Below are positions 9,207-17,874 of a stretch of 56,839 nucleotides of DNA, one piece after another. The stretch's first letter is position 1, and the number at the start of each line of letters is the position of its first letter. The stretch is taken from the NCBI RefSeq assembly GCF_028293835.1, contig NZ_JAQGNX010000066.1, forward strand, positions 1 to 56,839. Direction: 5' to 3'. Source of the DNA: Pseudomonas sp. Lineage in GTDB: Bacteria > Pseudomonadota > Gammaproteobacteria > Pseudomonadales > Pseudomonadaceae. The notes under the pieces are model-generated. The model saw only the letters and a list, made by a program, of their open reading frames with translations. It did no database searches and was not told where the DNA came from. Both the position numbers and the translations under genes were made by a program.

Positions 9207-10071
9207 CGCTTGGCTCCAAGGCGATCGCCAACGGGATGATCACGAAAAATGTAGAGCCGATTCCCGGCTGGCTTTCTACGCCTACCCGACCGCCCAGCAG
9301 ACCAGCGAAGCGTTTGCACAGTGACAGCCCAAGCCCAGTGCCGCGCAGACGCTTCTGTAACGGTGAATCAACCTGAGAAAAATCCTCGAACAATGCGCCA
9401 TGTAGTTCAGCGGGAATACCGATACCGGTATCCGTCACGGAAAACCGGATCTCTGTTGCGTTCTCCATTCGCGCCAATATCCGGACCTCACCCCGTTTGG
9501 TGAATTTGAGCGCGTTGGAGATGAAATTGCGCAAGATTTGAGCGAGCTTTTTGTCGTCGGTGTACAGCTGCGGAATGCCGACCGGCGCTTCGAAAATCAT
9601 ATCTACCGAGGTCATGTCGACGATGGGCCGGAACATGCCCCGCAACGCGGCGAACAAGTCGAGCATGTCGAACCACGCAGGGGAAATAGTGATACGCCCC
9701 GCTTCGATTTTAGCCAAGTCCAGCAAATCGTCGACCATGTCGCTTAGTTCACGAGCCGCCGCGCTGATAAACGCCACTTGTTTGTGTTGCTCCGGGGCGA
9801 GTGGCCCGTCGAACTCATCTGCGAGCAAGCCGGTAATGCTGAGGATCGAGCCCAGCGGCGTCCTGAATTCATGGCTCATATAAGACAGGAAGCGACTTTT
9901 GAGGTCTGACGCCTGACGCAGGTCTTCGGCCTGCACGTCCAACTCCGCATACAGCGCAAGGACCCCCTGATTGGTTTCATTCAGCTCGGAACTGAGCGCC
10001 GCCATTTCATCGCGTAACCGCAGAACCTCAAGCTGTGCTTCATTGGCGTCGACCGGCGTCGTTTCAGGCAT
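9196..10071 (-). CDS. Soluble sensor histidine kinase of the stressosome operon
   Basis: A 291-residue kinase with an N-terminal coiled coil (about residues 10-55), HisKA with SYMSHEFRTPLGSI, and an HATPase domain (NFISNALKFTKRG, VTDTGIGI, GTGLGLSLC). There is no transmembrane or sensory domain, so its input probably comes from a protein partner, which fits the neighbouring RsbT-type switch proteins. I chose the ATG at 10071, with GGAG upstream, over a TTG six codons earlier. It overlaps the phosphatase gene by 8 bases and the hybrid kinase gene by 11. Confidence 0.88.
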   Translation of the reverse strand: MPETTPVDANEAQLEVLRLRDEMAALSSELNETNQGVLALYAELDVQAEDLRQASDLKSRFLSYMSHEFRTPLGSILSITGLLADEFDGPLAPEQHKQVAFISAAARELSDMVDDLLDLAKIEAGRITISPAWFDMLDLFAALRGMFRPIVDMTSVDMIFEAPVGIPQLYTDDKKLAQILRNFISNALKFTKRGEVRILARMENATEIRFSVTDTGIGIPAELHGALFEDFSQVDSPLQKRLRGTGLGLSLCKRFAGLLGGRVGVESQPGIGSTFFVIIPLAIALEPSDEA

Positions 10072-11080
10072 GAGAAGTCTCCAAAGCAACTACCAATACA
10101 GTGACGTCGTCGCGGCCTCGGCTGTAATCGCGGTGCAGTAACGCCGCAATGACTGCTGGGTGACGAAGCATCAGTCCGGGATAATCCCGGAGATTCCAGC
10201 GCGACTGCAAGCCATCGCTGTACATAATCAGCAATTGCCCCTTCACGTCAGGGTATTCAAATACCTGCGCCTTACGGTATTGCAGGCCTACGATACCGGG
10301 GTGCGAGGCGAGCCCGCGAGACTTTTCCGCATCGATTATGCAGGCACCGATGTTGCCGATGCCTACGAAGCGCAATACATCGTTACCACCATCGAAATGC
10401 GCCAGGGCTAGCGCGCCGCCGCGAGTGCCTTTCATGGCGTAGTGCATGTCTTCGAGCAATAGCGTCGGCGTAGCAAAGGGGTCGAGATAGAACGCTGAAG
10501 CACCAGCCAATCCGGCACGCTCGGCGTCTTCGCCGTGGCCGAGACCATCAATGATCAACGCACTGATCCGTTGATCCTTGACCGATAACCCCCACACATC
10601 ACCGCACGCCGGATCGTTATGCAGTGAATGTTGGCTAACGCCAAAGCGCTGATCCCTGGCGGTATCTGAACGCTGAAAGAAACGCACCAGAATCACCGTT
10701 CCGCGTGAGTCTGAGTAAACGTCGAATACTTGCGCCTGGCGGTACACCGCGCCCAACCCGATACCCTGAGTGCCACGGGTAGAAAAACCATCGGGCAGGC
10801 ACGCATGCAGGTCGAAACCTTTGCCACGGTCCACCGCCAGCACTTCTATAGCCTGGAACTCGCCCCTTGGCAGCGTTCGTAAATGCAGCTCGCCGCGACC
10901 GGCATGCTTGAGTAGATTGCTTGCCAACTCAGTGACTACCAACGCAACTCGCCCGGCATCCGTGGCATCGAAACCAATGCGTTCAGCGAGTTTTTGCGCG
11001 ACGCGGCGAGCATATCCGATTTGACTTACGTCCTCGATTAACAGAACTTCGGTCAAACTACTGCGCAGGTTCAAGTCCAT
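10064..11080 (-). CDS. RsbT-like ATPase / SpoIIE (RsbX-type) phosphatase fusion
   Basis: A 338-residue protein. Residues about 1-135 form a GHKL ATP-binding unit of the anti-sigma/RsbT kind (VTELASNLLKHAGRGE, then VDRGKGFDLHACL and GTQGIGLG). Residues about 150-335 form a SpoIIE-type PP2C phosphatase with metal-binding Asp motifs (IIDGLGHGEDAERAG, YSDGLQSRW). In known stressosomes RsbX removes phosphate from RsbR/RsbS and resets the complex. The fused ATPase unit may dock on the RsbS/RsbR core. It overlaps rsbT by 10 bases. Confidence 0.87.
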   Translation of the reverse strand: MDLNLRSSLTEVLLIEDVSQIGYARRVAQKLAERIGFDATDAGRVALVVTELASNLLKHAGRGELHLRTLPRGEFQAIEVLAVDRGKGFDLHACLPDGFSTRGTQGIGLGAVYRQAQVFDVYSDSRGTVILVRFFQRSDTARDQRFGVSQHSLHNDPACGDVWGLSVKDQRISALIIDGLGHGEDAERAGLAGASAFYLDPFATPTLLLEDMHYAMKGTRGGALALAHFDGGNDVLRFVGIGNIGACIIDAEKSRGLASHPGIVGLQYRKAQVFEYPDVKGQLLIMYSDGLQSRWNLRDYPGLMLRHPAVIAALLHRDYSRGRDDVTVLVVALETSHA

Positions 11081-11475
11081 CGCGTGATCGTTACCCGAGT
11101 GCCAACACCCGGTGTGGTTTCCAGGTCAAACTCTTCAACAAGGCGTTTGGCGCCTGTCAAACCCAATCCCAGGCCGCTGCCCGAGGTCCAGCCATCGGTC
11201 ATCGCCAGCTTGAGGTCGGGAATTCCCGGACCGTCGTCACGAAACGTCACCCGCAGGCCAGTACGCATTCCTTCCTCGATAATTTGCCAGTCCATGTGCC
11301 CGCCGCCTCCGTAAACCATGGTGTTTCGTGCTAACTCGCTCACTGCGGTGACCATTTTGGTCAAGTCGATCAAGCGCATGCCGCATTCCTGAGCCAACTT
11401 GCGTGCCAACTGCCGCGCAACCACTATGTCCTGCTCGATAGTGATTGGCTGAGTGCCACTGGTGCGTACGGTCAT
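11071..11475 (-). CDS. rsbT: RsbT-type serine/threonine switch kinase
   Basis: A 134-residue GHKL protein with N box (SELARNTMVYGGGG), G1 box (FRDDGPGIPDLKLAM) and glycine-rich lid (GSGLGLGLTGAKRLVEEF). Length and motifs fit RsbT, which phosphorylates RsbS and RsbR in a stressosome and is then released to act on a downstream partner. The start codon overlaps the stop of rsbS (TAATG). In Bacillus the released RsbT activates RsbU. No RsbU gene is present here, and the two kinases downstream are the likely alternative targets (inference). Confidence 0.9.
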   Translation of the reverse strand: MTVRTSGTQPITIEQDIVVARQLARKLAQECGMRLIDLTKMVTAVSELARNTMVYGGGGHMDWQIIEEGMRTGLRVTFRDDGPGIPDLKLAMTDGWTSGSGLGLGLTGAKRLVEEFDLETTPGVGTRVTITRWT

Positions 11476-11834
11476 TAGGCGAGCACTCGTTCACGCAGCA
11501 GTTTCATGCCGCGCTCGACGTTAAGCGCGGTGCTCACGCCGGGCAGAGTCATGCCCAGTTCAACCAGGGTAATCGCCACTGCTGGTTGCATCCCCACCAA
11601 CACGGTTTCGGCGTCCATAATCCGTGACAGCCCGGAGATCGTGCCGATCATTCGGCCGATAAACGAGTCGACCATGTCCAGCGCCGAAATATCGATCAAC
11701 ACGCCCCTGGCCGAGGTGCGGCTGATGCGTTCGGACAGGTCGTCTTGCAACGTCAGCGCGAGCTGGTCGTGCATGTCCACTTGAATGGTGACTAGCAGGA
11801 AGTCACCCATTTGAAGAATTGGAATCCGCTCCAT
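11475..11834 (-). CDS. rsbS: RsbS-type STAS domain stressosome protein
   Basis: A 119-residue single STAS domain. The conserved phosphorylatable serine is Ser57 (DMVDSFIGR), equivalent to Ser59 of Bacillus RsbS, and the C-terminal part (TVLVGMQPAVAITLVELG) is typical of stressosome STAS proteins. RsbS sits in the stressosome core and holds RsbT until phosphorylated. The gene lies 3 bases after rsbR and shares its stop with the rsbT start. Confidence 0.9.
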   Translation of the reverse strand: MERIPILQMGDFLLVTIQVDMHDQLALTLQDDLSERISRTSARGVLIDISALDMVDSFIGRMIGTISGLSRIMDAETVLVGMQPAVAITLVELGMTLPGVSTALNVERGMKLLRERVLA

Positions 11835-11837
11835 GGC

Positions 11838-12689
11838 TTATACCGCCTTGGTGACGGTCACGCCCAAACGCCGTAGCGCAAGTGCCAGCGCGTCAGCCAG
11901 ATTGGCTTTGGTCACCACTCCTTGAAGATCAAGGCCCAAATGAACAATGGTCTGGGCGATTTGCGGGCGCACGCCACTGATGATGCAGTCGGCACCCATC
12001 AAGCGGATCGCGGTCACGGTTTTCAAGAGGTGTTGAGCAACCAACGTATCAACGGTTGGCACGCCAGTGATGTCGATAATGGCGATTTCCGAGCCGGTAT
12101 CAACGATCCGTTGCAGTAACGACTCCATTACCACTTGGGTGCGCTGCGAATCCAGCGTGCCGATCATTGGCAACGCCAGCACGCCGTCCCACAATTTGAC
12201 TACAGGCGTTGAAAGCTCCAGCAATTCTTCTTGTTGCCGCTTGATGACTGCTTCGCGTGATTTCTGGAAGGTGCGGATGGTGTGCATGCCCAACGCGTCC
12301 AGCAACTCGGAGATTTGCCACAGCTGATCCGCCAACATGGCCGGGTCGTCTTTGAATTCGCTCTGCAATACCCCGAATAGGGCACCTTTCAAAGAAAAAA
12401 TGAAACTGGCGGTTTGCTGGGAATCCTGCCCGAGCAATGCCCGGCTATGGGAAAGCTTTTCAAGAAACTGACGGGTTTCATCCCAGTCGCTGCCCGCAAG
12501 GCTCTGTGTGCTGCCTTTTTCCCAAACGGCCATGTTCAAGCGCAAAAATTCGGCGACTTGTTGTTTGAGGTCGTCCTCTTTCAAGTTGCGCGTGGCGCCG
12601 CTGGCTTCCAGACCTGCAAGCCACGTGGCGGATAATTGCGATTGAGATTTTTTCATCGCATCGACGGTGCGCTGTTGCAGTGCTGCCAT
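11838..12689 (-). CDS. rsbR: RsbR-type stressosome sensor with C-terminal STAS domain
   Basis: A 283-residue protein: an all-helical N-terminal sensor region (about 1-135, RsbRD-like), a linker helix, and a STAS domain. The domain carries the RsbR signature (LPMIGTLDSQRTQVVMESLL, DITGVPTVDTLVAQ, GVRPQIAQTIVHLGLDL), including the Thr residues phosphorylated by RsbT in the family. I preferred the ATG at 12689, which has AGGAG nine bases upstream, over one 15 codons earlier that lacks a ribosome site. No haem-binding or PAS motif is evident, so the signal is unknown. It is the first gene of the six-gene operon. Confidence 0.88.
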   Translation of the reverse strand: MAALQQRTVDAMKKSQSQLSATWLAGLEASGATRNLKEDDLKQQVAEFLRLNMAVWEKGSTQSLAGSDWDETRQFLEKLSHSRALLGQDSQQTASFIFSLKGALFGVLQSEFKDDPAMLADQLWQISELLDALGMHTIRTFQKSREAVIKRQQEELLELSTPVVKLWDGVLALPMIGTLDSQRTQVVMESLLQRIVDTGSEIAIIDITGVPTVDTLVAQHLLKTVTAIRLMGADCIISGVRPQIAQTIVHLGLDLQGVVTKANLADALALALRRLGVTVTKAV

Positions 12690-12837
12690 GTGTTTTAACT
12701 CCTGATAGAAGGCCATTGGCCGTTCCAACGACATCGGTTACAGCCGCAGTCGCGCAGCCGTTTTTTGGACAACAGGTTACGCTGGCAATTCAGAATCAAA
12801 TTAAACCGGGATTTTGACTTCAATCGATAGAGGCAAT

Positions 12838-12862
12838 CAAGGGGAGTTCAATGCTCCCCTTG
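12838..12862 (-). terminator. Hairpin terminator after the SDR gene
   Basis: CAAGGGGAG and CTCCCCTTG form a perfect 9-bp stem around a 7-base loop, 13 bases beyond the stop of the SDR gene on the minus strand. The T-run after the stem is weak (gattgcc). It would separate the SDR from the rsb operon that follows in the same direction. Confidence 0.6.
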
Positions 12863-12875
12863 ATGCCCAACAGCG

Positions 12876-13733
12876 TTAGAGAATAGGTTTACCGCCCGTC
12901 ACGCCGACTCGCGAACCGGAGATATAGCTTGATTCGTCCGAGGCCAGTAACACGTACAGTGGCGCCAGTTCTGCGGGCTGACCAGGACGGCCCAACGGAG
13001 TTTGCGAGCCAAACGAGCTGATCTCGTCGGCGGTCATGGTCGAAACGATCAGCGGTGTCCAAACGGGTCCAGGCGCCACGCTGTTGGCGCGAATACCCTT
13101 CTCGCCAAGCAGCTCAGCCAATCCGGCGGTGAAGTTGGCGATAGCACCCTTAGTCGCGGCATACGCAAGTAATGTTGGCTTGGGCATGTCCGAGTTAACT
13201 GAGCTGGTGTTGATGATCGAACTGCCTTCAGGCATGTGCTTGAGCGCCGCCTGAGTGATCCTGAACATGGCAGTAATGTTCACATCGAACGTGCGCACCC
13301 ACTCCTCGTCAGGAATGTCTTCCAGACTTTGGTAGGTCATCTGAAAAGCCGCGTTATTGACCAGGATGTCGATGCGGCCGAAGCGCTCGACGGTCTGCTC
13401 GACGATGCTCAGGCATTGCGACCGTTGCGCCAGATCGCCCGGCATCAATAAGCATTGACGACCGGCCTGCTCAACCCACTGCGCGGTGGCTTTGGCGTCT
13501 TCATGTTCATCAAGATAGGAAATCGCGACATCGGCACCTTCACGGGCAAACGCGATGGCCACCGCGCGCCCAATGCCACTATCGGCACCGGTAATCAGCG
13601 CGACCTTGTTGGCCAAACGCCCGGAACCCTTGTAGCTCTCTTCGCCACAATCAGGTACTGGATTCATGTGCTTCTGTTCACCGGGAACACTTTGCTTCTG
13701 CTCGGGGAATGGCGGACGTGGGTAATTCTTCAT
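12876..13733 (-). CDS. SDR family oxidoreductase (YghA/YhdF type)
   Basis: A 285-residue classical short-chain dehydrogenase with the N-terminal extension of the YghA/general-stress group (PRPPFPEQKQSVPGEQKHM). Cofactor motif: TGADSGIGRA. NNAA motif: LVNNAAF. Catalytic Ser (NTSSVNS) and Tyr-x3-Lys (YAATKG). The start at 13733 has GGAGA seven bases upstream; the frame is open a further 16 codons but without a ribosome site. Family members are often stress-induced and reduce aldehydes or sugars with NAD(P)H; the substrate is not known. A hairpin follows the gene. Confidence 0.87.
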   Translation of the reverse strand: MKNYPRPPFPEQKQSVPGEQKHMNPVPDCGEESYKGSGRLANKVALITGADSGIGRAVAIAFAREGADVAISYLDEHEDAKATAQWVEQAGRQCLLMPGDLAQRSQCLSIVEQTVERFGRIDILVNNAAFQMTYQSLEDIPDEEWVRTFDVNITAMFRITQAALKHMPEGSSIINTSSVNSDMPKPTLLAYAATKGAIANFTAGLAELLGEKGIRANSVAPGPVWTPLIVSTMTADEISSFGSQTPLGRPGQPAELAPLYVLLASDESSYISGSRVGVTGGKPIL

Positions 13734-13968
13734 GTATGACTCTCCGGATCGATAAGAAATCGCGTCGAGCCGAAACGTCAATTCACTGCAGGACGCTTCC
13801 GGTCGGCGTACTTATTTTGCGACCGGGCCAGTTTGTGCAGGTTCAACGCAATCGCTTATCGGTCCTGTTCGCCCGCACCGGAATTCCGGATCTATCCAAA
13901 TCCGACGTCGTCCGTGGCTTGTTACAGGCGATCCGGGGCCGGTTGGCGATCCCGCGGGACTGAATTCC

Positions 13969-14042
13969 TGTAGGGACCGACTTGTTGGCGGAATGTACCT
14001 GTAATACCGCGGTGCTTGCTTCGCGAACAAGTTCGCTCCCAC
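13969..14042. repeat. REP-like inverted repeat in a gene-free stretch
   Basis: The left arm tgtagggaccgacttgttgg and right arm cgaacaagttcgctccca face each other, as in the other REPIN copies of this window. It lies within 13734-14220, about 490 bases between the SDR and PEP-mutase-family genes. There I see nothing else recognisable: the short open frames are REP shadows or have no ribosome site. Confidence 0.65.
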
Positions 14043-14220
14043 CGGGACCTCTGGATTGCCCCAGGTTTGATGCCATCCCAAAATCCGGTGGGACCGAATT
14101 TAATCGGGAATGGGACCCAGCAGCTTGGTCTACCTGACTTCAGGTGCTAATGGAATCGAGCATCACAACGGCTCTTTACCTGGCATTAGGTACTTCCTTG
14201 GAACGACGTACTAAAAGCAT

Positions 14221-15048
14221 TTATCTGCGCGTCATCAACCGATTCACGTCACCAAAGCTGACGGCGGTGTCGGCAAAACTAAAGGTGCCGTTGTTTTTTA
14301 TCTCCTCAGCGGCGCGGATGAACTCTCCTAGGGCAGCGCGTGCGAGGGAACTGCCGAGACTTATCCTTTGCACGCCTGCCTGAACAAGTTGATCGACGGT
14401 AAATTTACAACCGCTCAAACCCATTACCACGTTGACCGGTTTGTCCAAGGCGTTACAAACAAGCTGAATGGTTTCCAGGTCAGGTAAGCCAGGGGCGAAT
14501 AGAACATCGGCACCGGCGTTCTGAAAGGCGATGAGCCGGCGAAGCGTGTCGTCCAGGTCAGGTCGACCATTGATGAAGTTTTCAGCGCGTGCCACAAAGG
14601 TAAACGGAAACGCCAGGCTTCGCGCGGCCTCAACACCGGCTGCTATTCGTTCTACGGCGTGATTGAAATCATAGACAGGATGCGCCAGCTTGCCGGTGGC
14701 ATCCTCAATCGAACCACCCACCAGCCCGACTTTCGCAGCGGCATGGATAGTTTTTGCAACGTCTTCGGGCGAATCTCCAAAGCCGTTTTCCAAATCTGCG
14801 CTCACCGGCAAATCTGTCGCCTCAGCGATCCTTCGGGCGTTTTCGAGCACCTCGTCACGTGATAGACCACCTTCTGCATCTCGCTTGCCTAAACTAAAGG
14901 CTAAACCTGCGCTGGTTGTAGCCAACGCCTCAAACCCCAGCGCCGCAAGTATCTTGGCGCTACCTGCATCCCAAGGGTTGGGAAGAATCAACGGCTGCTT
15001 TCGGCTGTGATAACGCTGGAATATGAGTGCTTTTTCAGTAGTAGACAT
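14221..15048 (-). CDS. Isocitrate lyase/PEP mutase family protein
   Basis: A 275-residue (beta/alpha)8 protein of the isocitrate lyase/phosphoenolpyruvate mutase superfamily: LPNPWDAGSAKIL, SADLENGFGDSPEDVAKT (acidic metal ligands) and IEDATGKLAHPVYD. It lacks the K-K/R-C-G-H loop of true isocitrate and 2-methylisocitrate lyases. It also lacks the EDK-x5-NS motif of PEP mutase, so neither reaction can be assigned. It probably cleaves or decarboxylates a small 2-oxo or hydroxy acid (inference). It lies near the FMN hydroxyacid dehydrogenase on the same strand, with a 169-base gap. Confidence 0.82.
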   Translation of the reverse strand: MSTTEKALIFQRYHSRKQPLILPNPWDAGSAKILAALGFEALATTSAGLAFSLGKRDAEGGLSRDEVLENARRIAEATDLPVSADLENGFGDSPEDVAKTIHAAAKVGLVGGSIEDATGKLAHPVYDFNHAVERIAAGVEAARSLAFPFTFVARAENFINGRPDLDDTLRRLIAFQNAGADVLFAPGLPDLETIQLVCNALDKPVNVVMGLSGCKFTVDQLVQAGVQRISLGSSLARAALGEFIRAAEEIKNNGTFSFADTAVSFGDVNRLMTRR

Positions 15049-15217
15049 AGGTCACCTGACTTTGTCAGTTCTGCAACGGTCGGCTGACCATGGGTTACGC
15101 GACAATGAAAAGCAAGGGAGATCAAAGATGTTGCCCGCAGCGCACGACGTTACCGTGACATTACCACCACTGACCGATGCGATCCTTGCCTCGGTCAACG
15201 GTCCAGGCGCGTGTACG

Positions 15218-16372
15218 TTAGTTATTGACGAGGTGACGGCTCTGGATGGAATTGACAGTTGTCACGCCCAATAGCCCCATGTCGCGGCTTACTTCGGTCG
15301 TAATCAATTTCAAAGCATGGGCCACGCCGGCTTTACCGGCCACGGCAGCGGCATAGTTAAACGGACGCCCTATAAACGCCGCTTTAGCACCTAACGCCAA
15401 GGCCTTGAGTACGTCAGTACCGCGCCGAATTCCGCTGTCTAGCATGACGACCATATCGCCTGCGGCATCGACTATTTCAGGCAGCACGATCAATGGCGCG
15501 ACACTGCCGTCCAGTTGCCTTCCGCCATGGTTTGAGACGATCACGCCGTCAATCCCCAAGCCCTGGGCACGGAGCACATCGGCCACATTCAACACACCTT
15601 TGATGACCATAACGCCTTGCCATCTGCGCCTGATTGAAGCGATATGCTCCCATGTCAAATGACCGCGATCAGAATAGTTCCTGTCCGCGCTTGAGGACAG
15701 AATCGGGGCACCACGGTCGGCATAATTATTTTCAAAATGCGGCATACCGTGCTTCAACAGCGTTTTGAAGAAGGTGCCGAACAACCAGCGCGGGTGGATG
15801 ATGCCCTGATAGGCCAACGACACGCTGGGCCGCAACGGTGTAGAAAAACCGGCCCGTACATTGTTCTCTCGATTACCGGCCACCGGCGTGTCGACGGTGA
15901 TGACCAGAACCTGCACTTTTGCCCTTGCTACCCGATCAATCAATCCGTCGATTTGCTCTTGTTTGCCTGGCAGATACGCCTGAAACCAAGTACCCGGTGC
16001 AGCTTCAATTACTTCTTCAAGGCGGATCAATGAAGAGCCGCTCATAATGCACGGCACATTGGCTTCAGCGGCCGCCTGGGCCATTACCAAGTCACTGCGA
16101 TAGCCCGTCATCGCCGCGATCCCCATGGGTGCAATACCCACCGGGGCGCTGTACTGATGGCCGAAAAGACGCTGGCCCGTGTCGCGTTTGGAGACATCGA
16201 CCAGCACATCGGGTTTAAAACCGTAACGCGTAAAGGAAGTGCGGTTGGCCGCCGCCGAGTAACCCTCCTCAACCGCCCCGGAGACATAAGCGAACAACGG
16301 CCTGGGCAGGATTTTCCTGGCCTGGGCCTCGAAGTCATGGAGCGACAGGTAATGGCGCAAGGGATCAAACAC
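15218..16372 (-). CDS. FMN-dependent alpha-hydroxy acid dehydrogenase/oxidase
   Basis: A 384-residue flavoenzyme of the LldD/glycolate oxidase family. The N-terminus (LRHYLSLHDFEAQARKILP) and catalytic His/Arg motif (VSNHGGRQLDGSVAPL) are intact. The FMN-phosphate site (LDSGIRRGTDVLKALALGA) is also present. Such enzymes oxidise L-lactate, glycolate, mandelate or similar 2-hydroxy acids to 2-oxo acids. The start is GTG at 16372, with AGGAG upstream. No lactate permease or LldR gene adjoins, so the substrate is open. Confidence 0.88.
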   Translation of the reverse strand: MFDPLRHYLSLHDFEAQARKILPRPLFAYVSGAVEEGYSAAANRTSFTRYGFKPDVLVDVSKRDTGQRLFGHQYSAPVGIAPMGIAAMTGYRSDLVMAQAAAEANVPCIMSGSSLIRLEEVIEAAPGTWFQAYLPGKQEQIDGLIDRVARAKVQVLVITVDTPVAGNRENNVRAGFSTPLRPSVSLAYQGIIHPRWLFGTFFKTLLKHGMPHFENNYADRGAPILSSSADRNYSDRGHLTWEHIASIRRRWQGVMVIKGVLNVADVLRAQGLGIDGVIVSNHGGRQLDGSVAPLIVLPEIVDAAGDMVVMLDSGIRRGTDVLKALALGAKAAFIGRPFNYAAAVAGKAGVAHALKLITTEVSRDMGLLGVTTVNSIQSRHLVNN

Positions 16373-16718
16373 GACGGTGCTCCTGATGGGGCTTGTTATT
16401 CAAACATGGTCGTACACTGGCGACCGCGTGCCCGCACTCTACGTGGGTTTACGCGTTAATTGCAGCGTTTTCATTGACCTGATCACAACATTCCCGACGC
16501 GAACAGCGGTCTGCGGTTGATGGTTTTTCCAGCCACAACAAACACACCGTCTCCCGTGTAGTGGAGGGCTTCCGGGTGCCTGGGAGTTGGCGCGACATGG
16601 GCTTTGAGCGCTTCTGAAAACCGACTTGCGGTCTCGATGAGTTAACCCTTTCCCGTTTCTCATCTACGCTGGAACTGGTGTTAACGGCACACGCGCATTG
16701 CCTTTCAGGAGAATACCC

Positions 16719-17834
16719 ATGGCTGACAAACCCTTTATGGCACCCAAAGGGGGCAGTGAACTGCTGGAGGTATTGATACGCGCAGGCCTGATCGTCGTGT
16801 TGGCAACGACCTGCTATGAAATCTTTCACCCTTTCCTGAACTTGATGCTTTGGTCAGTAATCTTGGCAGTCACGCTGTACCCGCTAAACCAATTACTGGC
16901 TGCGAAGTTGGGTGGACGTCCGGGCTGGGCCGCTATTATCGTGGTCGTTCTAGGCCTGGCGTGTTTGATGGTGCCGTTGAGTCTGTTGGGTGCTTCGATA
17001 GTTGAGTCAGTCCACGGCAGCATGCAGTCTTTCGAATCAGGGCGATTCGAAATACCGGCACCGCCTGCGAGTGTCGAAGCGTGGCCATTGATAGGCCCTC
17101 CCATTTACCAAGTATGGTCACACGCGTCTGAAAACCTCAGCTGGGCGTTTCAGCAACTGATGCCGCACCTCAAAGTCTGGTCCAGGGTTGTTTTGCATCA
17201 AGCAGCAGGTATAGGCGCTGGAATTGTAGTCTTCGTCTTGGCGTTGCTTGTCGCGGGCGTAGTCATGACCCATGGTGCCAGCGGCCAACGCACTGCGGTG
17301 GCGATTGCTACGCGCCTCTTCAGTCCACGTCGGGGTCCGCAAATCGCGCACCTATGCACGACCACAATTCGCGCCGTGGCGCAGGGCGTGGTCGGTATAG
17401 CGTTTATCCAAATGCTCCTGATCGGCGTCGGCCTGGTGGTCATGGGTATTCCCGCTGCGGGGGTCATTGCGTTATTGGTGCTGCTGTTGGGCATCATGCA
17501 ATTGCCCGTGCTATTGGTAGCGGTGCCCGTCGTTATCTACGCGTTCGCGCACTACGGCACCGGCCCCAGCACCATCATCTTCACGGTCTGGACCCTGCTC
17601 GCCGGCGTTGCCGAACACGTACTCAAACCGCTGCTTTTAGGCCGCGGAGTGGCCGTGCCGATGCCGGTAATACTAATAGGCGCCTTGGGTGGCATGGTCA
17701 CCAGCGGCATTATCGGTCTCTTTATCGGCCCGGTAATATTAGCGGTCGGTTACGAATTGTTCATGGGTTGGGTTCGTCACCCAGTGCCCGAGCCTGAGGC
17801 GCCTGTGGTGGCTGAACTGCTTCCGGCTGATTGA
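16719..17834 (+). CDS. AI-2E family transporter (PerM/YdiK type)
   Basis: A 371-residue membrane protein with about seven or eight transmembrane segments: a pair near the N-terminus, a soluble-looking central stretch (about 100-145), and a C-terminal membrane block with GVVGIAFIQMLLIG and the later PVILIGALGG. This is the AI-2 exporter/PerM-like family, with mostly unproven substrates. I chose the ATG at 16719 because AGGAGA lies six bases upstream. The 346 bases between it and the divergent hydroxyacid dehydrogenase must hold both promoters; I could not identify them. Confidence 0.85.
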   Translation: MADKPFMAPKGGSELLEVLIRAGLIVVLATTCYEIFHPFLNLMLWSVILAVTLYPLNQLLAAKLGGRPGWAAIIVVVLGLACLMVPLSLLGASIVESVHGSMQSFESGRFEIPAPPASVEAWPLIGPPIYQVWSHASENLSWAFQQLMPHLKVWSRVVLHQAAGIGAGIVVFVLALLVAGVVMTHGASGQRTAVAIATRLFSPRRGPQIAHLCTTTIRAVAQGVVGIAFIQMLLIGVGLVVMGIPAAGVIALLVLLLGIMQLPVLLVAVPVVIYAFAHYGTGPSTIIFTVWTLLAGVAEHVLKPLLLGRGVAVPMPVILIGALGGMVTSGIIGLFIGPVILAVGYELFMGWVRHPVPEPEAPVVAELLPAD

Positions 17835-17874
17835 TGAGCGCGACCATGGGCCCATTGCGGGCTTGATCGACGCT

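Noticed and set aside
13709..13963. 84-codon plus-strand open frame at the SDR start
   Set aside because: It overlaps the SDR start and its ribosome site and has no ribosome site or recognisable motif of its own.
14221..15048. PEP mutase, which would suggest phosphonate biosynthesis in the same window as phnX
   Set aside because: The EDK-x5-NS motif of true PEP mutase is missing (it reads IEDATGKLAHPVYD), and no phosphonopyruvate decarboxylase is adjacent.
15128..15274. Short open frame (MLPAAHDVTVTLPPL...) with a GGGAGA ribosome-like site
   Set aside because: Only about 48 codons, its end overlaps the 3' end of the hydroxyacid dehydrogenase gene on the other strand, and I recognise no family.
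16373..16718. Possible small genes or sigma-factor sites in the 346-base gap before the AI-2E family gene
   Set aside because: The open frames there lack ribosome sites, and no promoter match was good enough to report.
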